DNA of 64,000 nt from positions 62,001 to 126,000 of the forward strand of contig JARGGH010000001.1 in assembly GCA_029210945.1 (NCBI GenBank), written 5' to 3'. Positions 53,440 to 61,600 of this stretch are shown here, piece after piece (the first letter of the stretch is position 1; each line of letters begins with the position of its first letter). The notes under the pieces are model-generated. The model was not told the origin of the DNA, ran no database searches, and saw only the letters and a list, made by a program, of their open reading frames with translations. Source of the stretch: Anaerolineales bacterium. Lineage in GTDB: Bacteria > Chloroflexota > Anaerolineae > Anaerolineales > E44-bin32. The translations under genes were made by a program, and so were the position numbers.

Positions 53440-54389
53440 TCCACATCCGGTCCCTCAAAATCAAGCAGTGCGAAATCAGGCGAACCTTTCAGGAAGGCGA
53501 GGTGGTCGAGTGCCTCATCGATCGCCTGGATCAATTTCTCTTCCTCGGCGATCTCATGGACAGCGAAGAGCGCTTCTTCGGCCCGCTCTCCGCCGATCTG
53601 ACCGAGCGACCAGACTGCTGCTAACTGAACACCAGGGTGGACGTCATCGAGCAGCTCGATCAAGGCATCGATCGCGATCGTCAGTTCGAGCTCACCCGCG
53701 GCACGGGCGGCCTCCTCGCGGATCTCCGGATATGCACTCGTCATCTCGTCCAGCACATGCGGCCCCCAGCGCTGATTGTAGCTGCGCCCCATGGCCACAA
53801 TGGCGGACTTTTTAATATCGGGATTGCCGGCATCGTATGCGATTTCGATGACCCGTTCGCTTTCTTTGCGAGAGGAATAGCCGAGCGCTTCTATGCAAGA
53901 TTGGTACAAAGAACGAATTGGATCGGCAGCGATGGTCTTGAGCAGCGCATCTTCGATTGCTTGATGCTGATCGCTCGGGATCTCTTCGAGCTCACCTAAA
54001 AGCACATACCGTCCCAGCGCTTCGGCGGCCGTAACCTGCACTTCAGCGGAGGGATCATCATGCAGCGATTCCAGGTAGATCGCGATGAGATCAGGGTCTT
54101 TGCATTCCCACAGATTGGCAATTGCTGTCTGACGTACAGATTGATCTTCGTCTCGCAGCCCGACCCGGTTGATCAGCTCAAAGTTCAGCTCGACATGTTC
54201 GTCGGCCTGCTTGCCGAGCTCCCGGATCAGTTCGTGCCTCCGGAAGGCACTCAATGTTTGCCAGACCTCGATGAACGCCGCCAGGTCCTCACGGTTCATA
54301 TCGGAGATCGCAGAGAAGTCGTCGATCTGAAGAGGTGAGGCTTCTTCAGCAATCTTAGGCAGCAGCTCAAGCAGTTCTTCAGTACTCAT
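53436..54389 (-). CDS. HEAT-repeat protein
   Basis: A 317-residue soluble protein made of HEAT/PBS-lyase-type repeats from about residue 75 on. Repeats are seen as DQSVRQTAIANLWECKDPD, DPSAEVQVTAAEALGRYV, NPDIKKSAIVAMGRSYN, PEIREEAARAAGELE and HPGVQLAAVWSLGQIGGE. It begins and ends acidic. Such repeats are protein-binding scaffolds. The gene starts 1 nt after rseP and overlaps the AEC gene by ATGA. It might act in a regulatory complex with one of those membrane proteins, but nothing in the sequence shows a partner. Confidence 0.88.
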   Translation of the reverse strand: MSTEELLELLPKIAEEASPLQIDDFSAISDMNREDLAAFIEVWQTLSAFRRHELIRELGKQADEHVELNFELINRVGLRDEDQSVRQTAIANLWECKDPDLIAIYLESLHDDPSAEVQVTAAEALGRYVLLGELEEIPSDQHQAIEDALLKTIAADPIRSLYQSCIEALGYSSRKESERVIEIAYDAGNPDIKKSAIVAMGRSYNQRWGPHVLDEMTSAYPEIREEAARAAGELELTIAIDALIELLDDVHPGVQLAAVWSLGQIGGERAEEALFAVHEIAEEEKLIQAIDEALDHLAFLKGSPDFALLDFEGPDVE

Positions 54390-54390
54390 G

Positions 54391-55437
54391 TCAGGGCAAC
54401 TCGATCGGGTTCACAAAATCCTGGAGGTTGAAATATACCATCAGCGCCAGCAGGAGCAAGAAGCCAAGCGCATGCGCGTACCCCTCAATGCGCGGCGAGA
54501 TACGGCGGCCGATGACGAGCTCGATAAAGACAAACAGAAGGCGACCACCATCCAGCGCCGGGATAGGCAGGAGATTTGCCAGAGCCAGACCCACGCTGAT
54601 CACACCAACGATGTTCAGCGTAAAGAAGGGGCGTTGTGCGGATTGATCGATGTCGCTAGCCCAGGCGATCATGTCATGAATGCCCTTTAGGCCGGCAACA
54701 CGTGTTTCCTGTTCGGTCGCTGCGCCGGAGATAATCCGCCCCGGCAGCTGCATTATGGCCACTACTTGAGTCCGGATCGAGTCAATGCTCAATTTTGCCG
54801 ATTCAAGCCAACCGAGTTGATCGGGTGGATACCCAAGTGTGGCGCCGATGGGGCCCTGGCCCTCTGGAAAATCCACTCTCGGAACCAGCCTGACAGAGAT
54901 CCGTTCGCCATCACGCAGAAGAACCATGTCGAGCGGTTCGCCAAGGTGATCGCGGATCGCGGACTGCAGGCTCTGGAAGCTGTCGATTTCCACGCCAGCA
55001 GCAGATTCAACGATATCGCCGGGCAGGATACCGGCAGTTTGTGCGGGAGAGCCGGGCACTGTGTCGGTCACTAACACTCGATCGACGTCTGGTGCAGCAA
55101 ACTTGAATGCGAAGATGAAGGCAGCAAAAGCCAGCAAGATATTGGCTGCTGGTCCGGCGATCAGGACGAGCGTGCGTGTAAGCTTGCTGGATGCGGCGAG
55201 ACCGTCCGGGACGTCCGGGTCGTTTTCGCCCGCCGGCCGCACGAATCCCCCGAACGGGATCCAGTTCAGCGTGTACTCTGTGCCGTCCAGGGCGAAAAGC
55301 GTTGCCAGACGGGGAGGAAATCCGATACCAAATTCTTCGATTTTCACGCCACGCCATTTGGCGACGAGGAAATGGCCCAGTTCGTGGCCCAGAATAAGCG
55401 TGCCAAGCACGACAACAAACAATAAAAAGTCAGTCAC
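54391..55437 (-). CDS. rseP: Site-2 protease RseP (M50 zinc metalloprotease)
   Basis: Intramembrane protease of 348 residues. The metal motif HELGH is near residues 18-22 (LILGHELGHFLVAKWRG). EEFGIGFPPR and WIPFGGFVRPAGE follow, then a PDZ domain (about 115-190, PGSPAQTAGILPGDIVES). The second metal motif LLPIPALDGGRLLF lies in the last third. The start is GTG 55437, with AGGTGG upstream. A -10 with TGATATAAT lies near 55482 on the minus strand. RseP proteins cut anti-sigma factors or signal peptides; no sigma/anti-sigma pair is near, so the target is open. Confidence 0.94.
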   Translation of the reverse strand: MTDFLLFVVVLGTLILGHELGHFLVAKWRGVKIEEFGIGFPPRLATLFALDGTEYTLNWIPFGGFVRPAGENDPDVPDGLAASSKLTRTLVLIAGPAANILLAFAAFIFAFKFAAPDVDRVLVTDTVPGSPAQTAGILPGDIVESAAGVEIDSFQSLQSAIRDHLGEPLDMVLLRDGERISVRLVPRVDFPEGQGPIGATLGYPPDQLGWLESAKLSIDSIRTQVVAIMQLPGRIISGAATEQETRVAGLKGIHDMIAWASDIDQSAQRPFFTLNIVGVISVGLALANLLPIPALDGGRLLFVFIELVIGRRISPRIEGYAHALGFLLLLALMVYFNLQDFVNPIELP

Positions 55438-55487
55438 AGGTTACCACCTACGCTATTGTCAAATCCGATGGAATTATATCATCGCGG

Positions 55488-56477
55488 TCAGGTCGCCACC
55501 GTGTTTTGCAGTTTGGCACCCTGGCCGGGTGTAGCGTGGATCAAATCCTTAACGACTTCGAAGGACCGCAGCCGCCGTTCGACTTCCCGAGAATGCTCCG
55601 AGGTGCAGATGACGTGCACATTCGGTCCGGCATCGATTGTGAAGCACGCCTCGATGCCCTCGGCGCGCCAGGCCTTGATGCTGCGCATGAGCATGAGCGA
55701 GGCCGGCTGGAGGTAGAGCAGCGACGGCGTAGAAGTGATCATCACGGCGTGCATCAGGTTTGAGTCCTGTTCGATGATCGCTGCGAGCTGATTGAAGTCG
55801 CGTTCTATGAGCGCATGCCGGCAGACTTGCATCCGGCGACCAGCATCGTTCACGCGTGTGAGCTGGATCGGGCTTGTATTCGCGAGAAGATGCCCCTCGC
55901 TAGAGCCGATCGGCTTGGGCTGATCGTCAACGACCGCAACCCAATCTTGCAGCGGCCAATGATCAGGGGGAAGGAATGGCTTTGCGTAAGCGTCCTCATC
56001 GTGTTGACCGGTCTGCATCTCGACAAAGCCGGAGAATATCGAGCGCGCCGCCGAGCCCGATCCGCGGCGGGCAAGCCGGGATAGTTCGGTGGGGGAGACG
56101 TCGAGTGAGTACGCAGAGCTGGCTGCCAGCGCCAGCGCCGCAAAGGCTGCCGCTGAAGAGGCGATCCCGGCTCCGGCAGGGTAGCTGTTAACACTATCAA
56201 CTTTCGCGCCTTCGCTGCGGCCGGCAACCGCCCTCACATGAGCCAGGAACCCGGATACGCGTGCAAGTGGCGGTCCAGAGACCCGTGCACCGTTCAGTAT
56301 CAGGACATCCTCGGCACCCGGTTCGAGCAGTGTCAGGCTGGTCTCGGTTTGTAGCCCACCGAGAGTCATAGAGAGCGATGGGTTGGCGGGGATGCGAAGA
56401 TCATGATCGCGATCACCCCAGTATTTGATAAAGGCGATATTTGGGGAGGCGATTGCGGTTGAAGTGGCTGGTGACAT
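55488..56477 (-). CDS. mvaD: Diphosphomevalonate (or phosphomevalonate) decarboxylase
   Basis: GHMP-type decarboxylase of the mevalonate route to isoprenoids, 329 residues. It starts ATSTAIASPNIAFIKYWGDRDH; the Lys usually found after KYWG is Asp here. The ATP region is PAGAGIASSAAAFAALALA and ARRGSGSAARSIFSGFVEM, and the catalytic Asp is in TIDAGPNVHVI. In Chloroflexota such genes can act on mevalonate-5-phosphate instead of the diphosphate (shown for Roseiflexus), so the substrate is uncertain and the symbol is conventional. The mRNA seems leaderless. No other mevalonate gene is in the window. Confidence 0.9.
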   Translation of the reverse strand: MSPATSTAIASPNIAFIKYWGDRDHDLRIPANPSLSMTLGGLQTETSLTLLEPGAEDVLILNGARVSGPPLARVSGFLAHVRAVAGRSEGAKVDSVNSYPAGAGIASSAAAFAALALAASSAYSLDVSPTELSRLARRGSGSAARSIFSGFVEMQTGQHDEDAYAKPFLPPDHWPLQDWVAVVDDQPKPIGSSEGHLLANTSPIQLTRVNDAGRRMQVCRHALIERDFNQLAAIIEQDSNLMHAVMITSTPSLLYLQPASLMLMRSIKAWRAEGIEACFTIDAGPNVHVICTSEHSREVERRLRSFEVVKDLIHATPGQGAKLQNTVAT

Positions 56478-56483
56478 GTCAAT

Positions 56484-56489
56484 ATTCTA
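56484..56489 (-). promoter_or_regulatory. -10 element of the mevalonate decarboxylase gene (leaderless)
   Basis: TAGAAT on the minus strand ends at 56484, 6 nt before the ATG at 56477, with no ribosome-binding site between. The -35 is unclear. Confidence 0.5.
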
Positions 56490-56539
56490 GATCGAATCAG
56501 AGGCTGTGGGAATGCAGGGCAGAAGGATCTGGATCTTGA

Positions 56540-57607
56540 TCAAGCCTCGATGACTTGCACCTGGGTGCCGCCCGGCATGGAGACAGTTACATCGCCCGGA
56601 TCTTGCGGAACGTAGGGTGCTGTCCAGCGGAAAACCCAGTGAGCATCTTCCGGCCGTGCATTGACGCAGCCGTGGGACATCGGGACGCCGAAATTGTTGT
56701 GCCAGAACGTTGAGTGAATGGCGACGCCGTTGCCGACAAAAAGGGTCGTCCACCCGATGCCAGGCAGGTCGTATCCCCCGCCGGTCGTACCGCCACTCAT
56801 GTGCAGGCTGACGACCTTGCGCCAGATGGGGTGGCTTCCCAGCGGAGTCGCCCATTCGTCAACCTCATTCCCGTATGCATAAAACTTTGGGCCCGTGGAA
56901 ATGCGGCAGAAATGAACCTCCCGGTTGCCTTCGAAGCAGGACATCGTCTGGCGGGTGACATCGACAACGACACGTTTATCGTCGACATCGGGTGAGATCG
57001 GCGCGAATTCATCAGGGGAGAGAGGCTGGAACGCGGATGCCTCGGCGAGGAAGATGTCCCCGTAGCCGTATCTTTCGGTCAAACGGTAAAAGGTTTTTCC
57101 AGTAGTATCGTCCTGTTGAATGTGATCAGCCCAGAGAATCTGGCTGTAATACAGGCGCGGGGTCGGGTTTTCCTTAAGCGAGGGCGCGCGGGCAGGAGGG
57201 TTGGCAAGGATGATGTCGACCCATGGGACCGTTACCCTGACCCACATACCCTGCCCGAGGCCTGGCTCTGGAAGGGACTGGACGGGCTGGTTGGGGTTGT
57301 TCTGGACGGGTTGGATGTTGCCCGACCACAGATAGCCATCCGGAGTCTCGACCCAGCGTTGGTTAAAACGGTAGGGGTTATAACCCACGATCTCGCGCTG
57401 CCAGGCGACTACTGCGTCCTCATAGAGGGCGCCAATTGTGTTGCTCGTTGCGTCCGGCCGGCTGTGCAGATCAACTTTTGCAACCGCCACGCGGCCCAGG
57501 TGCTCACTTTCAGCGAAATCGGGCAACAGACCTGGCGGCGAATAAGCGAGTTTAAGCGAGACACCTGCGGATAGCGTGCCGAGCTTGAGGAAGTCTCTCC
57601 GGTTCAT
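56540..57607 (-). CDS. L,D-transpeptidase (YkuD) with Tat-type signal
   Basis: Peptidoglycan cross-linking enzyme, about 355 residues from ATG 57607 (366 from a TTG at 57640). A twin-arginine start NRRDFLKLGTLSAG suggests Tat export. Residues 55-130 read as an SH3-like domain (DLHSRPDATSNTIGAL). The catalytic domain has HSTFWHNNFGVPMSHGCVNARPEDA, with the HxnSHGCxN cysteine. The ribosome sites for either start are weak. The domain order matches cell-wall L,D-transpeptidases of Chloroflexota. The downstream neighbour on the same strand is the mevalonate decarboxylase. Confidence 0.92.
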   Translation of the reverse strand: MNRRDFLKLGTLSAGVSLKLAYSPPGLLPDFAESEHLGRVAVAKVDLHSRPDATSNTIGALYEDAVVAWQREIVGYNPYRFNQRWVETPDGYLWSGNIQPVQNNPNQPVQSLPEPGLGQGMWVRVTVPWVDIILANPPARAPSLKENPTPRLYYSQILWADHIQQDDTTGKTFYRLTERYGYGDIFLAEASAFQPLSPDEFAPISPDVDDKRVVVDVTRQTMSCFEGNREVHFCRISTGPKFYAYGNEVDEWATPLGSHPIWRKVVSLHMSGGTTGGGYDLPGIGWTTLFVGNGVAIHSTFWHNNFGVPMSHGCVNARPEDAHWVFRWTAPYVPQDPGDVTVSMPGGTQVQVIEA

Positions 57608-57640
57608 CGGTTGCCTATCAGACTGATTACTTATCATCAA

Positions 57641-58315
57641 GTGAGGATCGTATCACACAACGGGTGGTTTGTGGCTGTTTACTGGCTTACATCTCACTCA
57701 TGAAAGAGGATCTAGCGGTTTATGCCGGAAAGTGGCCAGGAGATCGTTACCGGGGGGGCGGTTCACATTCGAGCAGCAAGTGACTGCTGAACGGATCCAG
57801 CAGAATGGGTGGCAGGAGCGCGATCATCGGATCGCCATCATAACCAGGGCAACACAAGTTCTTAAGCGGGGCTTACCCTTCATGCCCTCCGCCTTCTGAG
57901 GCATGAACACATAGATAGATAAATCCAGCCATGGCAGAAGAAGTTAACAAACATCTATCCCTCACGTCCATGGTGCCATGCGGATCAGGCGCCGCGGCAC
58001 CCGGGGTGCATAAATATGTCTCAAAATAATAGTTGTTGGTTGGAGTCCGAAGGCAAGCCTGGCTGCCTGCGCACGTATCTCTCGGCCGTCCAATCTCCGT
58101 TCTGCTGCGCGGGCGCGATCGTCTACTGTCCAGCCGAATCGCTGGATCACGGACCACGGCTCCTGCGGTGCTTCGCAACGACGGGTGGTTCCCGGGCGAT
58201 AGAGCGCCCGGGAACCACGAATGCCTAATCCCTGGTAACGATGTCTTGGCTAAAGTACTTTGCCGGTGTTGATCCACTTCGAGTGATAGAATAGCCACCT
58301 GAAGAAGATTAGCGG
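57641..58315. other. Gene-poor region with strong inverted repeats
   Basis: About 675 nt without a convincing gene, unlike the dense surroundings. Open frames exist on both strands, but none shows a known motif; a 141-codon minus frame at 57873-58298 lacks a ribosome site. A 70-codon plus frame (58016-58228) is Cys-rich and preceded by GGGGTG, and I keep it as a weak possibility. Perfect inverted repeats lie at 57972-58001 (GGTGCC arms), 57997-58009 (GCACCC arms) and 58185-58218. It may be a remnant or a structured RNA. Confidence 0.45.
58185..58218. repeat. Perfect 14-bp inverted repeat
   Basis: Arms GTGGTTCCCGGGCG (58185-58198) and its exact complement (58205-58218) around a 6-nt loop. No T run follows on either strand, so it is not a standard terminator. 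Confidence 0.8.
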
Positions 58316-58327
58316 GTGCCTATCGCG

Positions 58328-59383
58328 ATGAGAAGACGTCTTTACACTGTCGAACGGATACTGCCATTTTTTTATGTGCTCGCTGTCATTGGCCTGGCCG
58401 CGTGCAGCACGGGATCTCCGAGTGCAAGCACCCCTTCACCCGGAATCACCCCTTCGGCTACGATTGCTCAGACACCGACCCCGACCGAAGGTCCGGGCGA
58501 GATCATCCTGTTTGGAACCGGGGCGCTGACGGTTGACGAGCAGGCCGGTGTTATGGGTCTGCTCGAGGAACTTGCCGGATCGGATGGATGGCTGCTTCGA
58601 GAGAGCGATGATGATCTGCTGGCATCGATGAGTCCAGAGACGAGAGCCGTCCTGATCTTCGAAGAGGTGGCTGCACTTGCGGATATCGCACACAGCCATC
58701 CTGGAACCGCGTTCATCACGATTAGCACGACCGGCGACGATCTGCCGGAAAATGTCTACCGTATTCGACCTCACGAAGATCGATACGATCAATCCGCCTT
58801 TCTCTCCGGGTATGTGGCTGCGTTAGTCACGCCAGACTACCGGATCGGGGCAATTGCGGTTGCAGGGGATGGCCAGGAAAACGCCGCGCTGCAAGGCTTT
58901 CTGAACGGGGTCGTTTTCTACTGCGGCCTGTGTCGTCCGGGATACTATCCATTCATTAATTATCCTCAATCTGCGACCGTAACCAGCGCTGACCCGTCAG
59001 AGGTATTGTCCGCGATCCGGACGTTAGAAGATAACGGGGTCACGACGGTCTACCTTTCCCCTGCGTTGAACCATGAGGATATCTTTTCCAGCCTGCAGGC
59101 CGAAGATATCCGCGTGATCGGAAGCCTGACGCCAGCGGTTCCGTCGGAGACTTCGTGGGTCGCGACCGTCGCGCCCGATCTGACCGTCGGGATTCAATCT
59201 GCGTGGGATGCCTGGAGAGCGGGGGAGGGGGGAGAAGTCATCGAACCCCCAATTAAGCTGTTTTCCGCGAACGAGTCGCTGCTATCGCCAGGCAGGATCG
59301 CACACATTCAAAAGATAGCGGATGATTTAGCCTCCGGTCGAATTGACACCGCCGTGGATTCACGAACGGGCGAAGCGCGTTAA
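58328..59383 (+). CDS. BMP/PnrA-like substrate-binding lipoprotein
   Basis: A 351-residue lipoprotein. The signal (MRRRLYTVERI, then a hydrophobic run) ends in the lipobox LAAC, with Cys26. A Pro/Thr/Ser-rich linker (about 27-55) leads to a periplasmic-type domain. Motifs PHEDRYDQSAFLSGYVAALVT and RIGAIAVAGDGQENAALQGFLNGV match the BMP/PnrA family, which binds nucleosides or basic compounds. GTG 58316 is an alternative start four codons up; ATG 58328 fits the signal-peptide start. A TGATAGAAT element lies about 25-30 nt before the start. No permease is adjacent, so it may be an orphan receptor or use a transporter elsewhere. Confidence 0.78.
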   Translation: MRRRLYTVERILPFFYVLAVIGLAACSTGSPSASTPSPGITPSATIAQTPTPTEGPGEIILFGTGALTVDEQAGVMGLLEELAGSDGWLLRESDDDLLASMSPETRAVLIFEEVAALADIAHSHPGTAFITISTTGDDLPENVYRIRPHEDRYDQSAFLSGYVAALVTPDYRIGAIAVAGDGQENAALQGFLNGVVFYCGLCRPGYYPFINYPQSATVTSADPSEVLSAIRTLEDNGVTTVYLSPALNHEDIFSSLQAEDIRVIGSLTPAVPSETSWVATVAPDLTVGIQSAWDAWRAGEGGEVIEPPIKLFSANESLLSPGRIAHIQKIADDLASGRIDTAVDSRTGEAR

Positions 59384-59414
59384 GCGTAAGCTGCTCATTC
59401 AAGAAGATACAGAA

Positions 59415-59435
59415 AAGCTCCCGACCCGGGAGCTT
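59415..59435 (-). terminator. Terminator after tRNA-His
   Basis: A 9-bp perfect stem AAGCTCCCG/CGGGAGCTT (59415-59423 with 59427-59435) with a 3-nt loop. On the minus strand TTTTCT follows. Confidence 0.8.
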
Positions 59436-59443
59436 CTTCTCTG

Positions 59444-59516
59444 GGTGCCTGACGGGTTTCGAACCCGCAGCCTCCTCATCCACAGTGAGGCGCTCTGCCA
59501 TTGAGCTACAGGCACC
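59444..59516 (-). tRNA. tRNA-His (anticodon GTG)
   Basis: Minus-strand tRNA with an 8-bp acceptor stem GGTGCCTG/CAGGCACC that includes the G-1:C73 pair typical of tRNA-His. The D arm starts TAGCTCAATGG. The anticodon stem CCTCA/TGAGG carries the loop CTGTGGA, anticodon GTG. The T loop is TTCGAAA. The 3' CCA is not encoded (CAG follows). It lies downstream of hisS on the same strand. Confidence 0.95.
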
Positions 59517-59530
59517 GCGAACCGCTTGGT

Positions 59531-59559
59531 AGTGTACCGCCGATAGGTAATCCGTGCAA
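59531..59559 (-). promoter_or_regulatory. Promoter of tRNA-His
   Basis: On the minus strand TTGCAC (59559-59554), a 17-nt spacer and TACACT (59536-59531). It would start transcription near 59524, 8 nt before the tRNA. Confidence 0.65.
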
Positions 59560-59752
59560 GAGAATCGCTCTGAAGAGCGCAAAATAACTCTGCTGCGTCA
59601 GACGACACGGGCGGTTGCTTTGAATAACGGAGTGGATTCTGAACGCGCTCTCCGTGGTGGTCGCGTTCATACGAGCACTGCGAGGGAATGTAATCCACAC
59701 GACGCATGCTGGAGAGCGCCTTCGAATGGGTTGGGAGGGCACACGAGATGTC

Positions 59753-61015
59753 TTAGAGCAATCTCTCCAGGTACGTGATGAGTTCTTCCCTGGCAACATT
59801 CTCCTGCTCTCCAGTGTGCATATCTTTGACGGCTACGGTGCCATTCTGGATCTCTTCAGGGCCAAGGATGAGGGTAAACGGGATCCCCTGCCGGTCAGCG
59901 TATTTAAACTGACGTGGGAGCCGCACCGCCTCTGGGTACCACTCAGTGCGGAAACCAGCCGAACGCAGCTCGGTGGCGAGACGCATCGATTCTTCGGTGC
60001 TTTCATCATCAAACGTGGTGACGAAGAAATTTGCCGGGTTTGAACGGATTTCAGGCAGGGCGCCGCTCTCCTCGAGGACGAGCTGGAAGACCACATCACC
60101 CATCGCGAACCCAGTGGCGCTGATCGGGTCGCCGCCGACTGCAGATACGAGGTCATCGTAACGACCCCCGCCTAGAATGGCGCGGTGGTTACCGGCCACA
60201 TCACGCGCCTCATATACCGTACCGGTGTAATAATCGAGCCCACGGATGATTGTGGGGTCATATTCGACAAATTCACTCACCCCGAGGGCGTCGGTCGATG
60301 CAAAGAACGAGACCAGTTCCTCCGAGCGCTTCCAGGCGTTCAGGTCGCCGAGCATTTCCTCAAGCCCCTCGAGCTGGGTCTCGCTCAAGCCCTGATCCGA
60401 TGCGTAGGCGCGCCATGCGGCCGCGTCCATCTTCTCACGACGGTCGATGACCTGGAACGTCTTGCCCAGCATTTGTCCGCTGATCCCCAGATTGCCCAAC
60501 TGGCTTTCTACAAGTCTGCGGTTGTTGACCTTGATGCGGATCAATTCAGGGGTAAGCCCGACTGCTTTGAGCAGTGATGCGCCGACGGCCACGACTTCTG
60601 CATCTGCCGCCGGGGTGTCGACGCCGATCAGGTCGATGTTCCACTGGAAGAATTCGCGCGAGCGGCCTTTTTGAGTGCGTTCGTAACGCCAGAAAGGTCC
60701 GAAAGACCACCAACGGAGGGGCAGCAGAACCGCTTTGCCGTGTTGGGCGACCATGCGGGCGAGGGACGGGGTGAGTTCTGGCCGCAGCGCGATTTCGGAA
60801 CCACCGCGGTCTTTGAAGACGTACGCCTGTTCTTTAACCAGTTCTTCCCCGGATTTGGCGGCGTACAGTTCAAGCCGTTCGAGGAACGGCCCATCGTACT
60901 CCTGATAGCCAAACGCTTCGGATACAGACCGGATCTTCCCGTGCAGCCACGAGCGGAATGCCATATCCTCGGGATAGAAATCTCGGGTGCCGCGCACAGG
61001 TTGAATCATCGACAT
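59753..61015 (-). CDS. hisS: Histidine--tRNA ligase
   Basis: Charges tRNA-His. It is 420 residues, typical of bacterial HisRS. It starts PVRGTRDFYPEDMAFRSWL, with motif 1 at PFLERLELYAAKSGEE, motif 2 at YERTQKGRSREFFQWNIDLIG, and the histidine loops GLDYYTGTVYE and GGRYDDLVSAVGG (motif 3). The C-terminal anticodon-binding domain is complete. GGAGGAG precedes the start. Its cognate tRNA lies 236 nt downstream on the same strand with its own promoter. The MOSC-domain gene lies 36 nt upstream. Confidence 0.96.
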   Translation of the reverse strand: MSMIQPVRGTRDFYPEDMAFRSWLHGKIRSVSEAFGYQEYDGPFLERLELYAAKSGEELVKEQAYVFKDRGGSEIALRPELTPSLARMVAQHGKAVLLPLRWWSFGPFWRYERTQKGRSREFFQWNIDLIGVDTPAADAEVVAVGASLLKAVGLTPELIRIKVNNRRLVESQLGNLGISGQMLGKTFQVIDRREKMDAAAWRAYASDQGLSETQLEGLEEMLGDLNAWKRSEELVSFFASTDALGVSEFVEYDPTIIRGLDYYTGTVYEARDVAGNHRAILGGGRYDDLVSAVGGDPISATGFAMGDVVFQLVLEESGALPEIRSNPANFFVTTFDDESTEESMRLATELRSAGFRTEWYPEAVRLPRQFKYADRQGIPFTLILGPEEIQNGTVAVKDMHTGEQENVAREELITYLERLL

Positions 61016-61051
61016 GTGCCGATCTCCTCCATTTTTAAGGCTGAATCCATG

Positions 61052-61495
61052 CTATGGTTCAATAACTTCAATTGGGTTCCCTTCGACAAGGACCCCGCCA
61101 CGCTCGACAACTGCCAGCATGCCGCGGATGCCCTCGGAGGCTTCCTTCAAGCCCGGACGGATGTCCTCAAGCTTACTGCATGGGTGGCAGGCTTTGACAA
61201 TCTCAAGCAGCACTTTACCCACCTTCAGCCTGGTACCGACAGGAAGTGTATCGAGCGCTAACCCTGCGACGGTGATGTTCTCGCGCAGAGCGCCCGGCTC
61301 AAGACCGAGAGTGGTTAATTGATCAAGGTCAACTAGCAAAACCTGCCGGCTTGTGCGTCCGAAGGCCTGGTCGTTTCTCAGCCCTTTCCGGGTGACAGCA
61401 TCCACCGATCGCATCGGCTGCATCGGGGCGGAGTGCTCGGGCTTGATGAAAAAGTTTGTGATCGTGCCGGCGGCGGAAGTGGGTATTTTGTCCAT
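61052..61495 (-). CDS. MOSC domain protein
   Basis: A 147-residue protein of the MOSC (molybdenum cofactor sulfurase C-terminal) family. QVLLVDLDQL, LREN at about residue 82 and the conserved cysteine region ACHPCSK (Cys near 113) are the family pattern. Stand-alone MOSC proteins are thought to bind a molybdopterin or move sulfur. A longer frame to 61525 crosses the promoter. ATG 61495 follows the extended -10 TGCTATACT (61513-61505) by 9 nt with no ribosome site, so it is probably leaderless. It may share a transcript with hisS. A molybdo- or tungsto-enzyme is present elsewhere in the window (39821-41677). Confidence 0.88.
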   Translation of the reverse strand: MDKIPTSAAGTITNFFIKPEHSAPMQPMRSVDAVTRKGLRNDQAFGRTSRQVLLVDLDQLTTLGLEPGALRENITVAGLALDTLPVGTRLKVGKVLLEIVKACHPCSKLEDIRPGLKEASEGIRGMLAVVERGGVLVEGNPIEVIEP

Positions 61496-61600
61496 GATTG
61501 GGCAAGTATAGCATGCCTGTTTCATGAGCGTGTGCGATCTCGATACCGTGGTATCCTATGGCTTGCAGATGACAGTTCTTCAGGGAATAAGATCAGCTCA

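Noticed and set aside
58185..58218. Terminator call for the 14-bp inverted repeat
   Set aside because: No T run on either strand, and no gene ends next to it.
57873..58298. 141-codon minus-strand frame
   Set aside because: No ribosome site, no recognisable domain, low-complexity Arg/Ser/Pro content typical of an antisense shadow in GC-rich DNA, and it spans the perfect inverted repeat.
61433..61600. Upstream extension of the NuoL/M/N-like frame
   Set aside because: It overlaps the MOSC gene and its promoter on the other strand; residues are hydrophilic and unlike the family.
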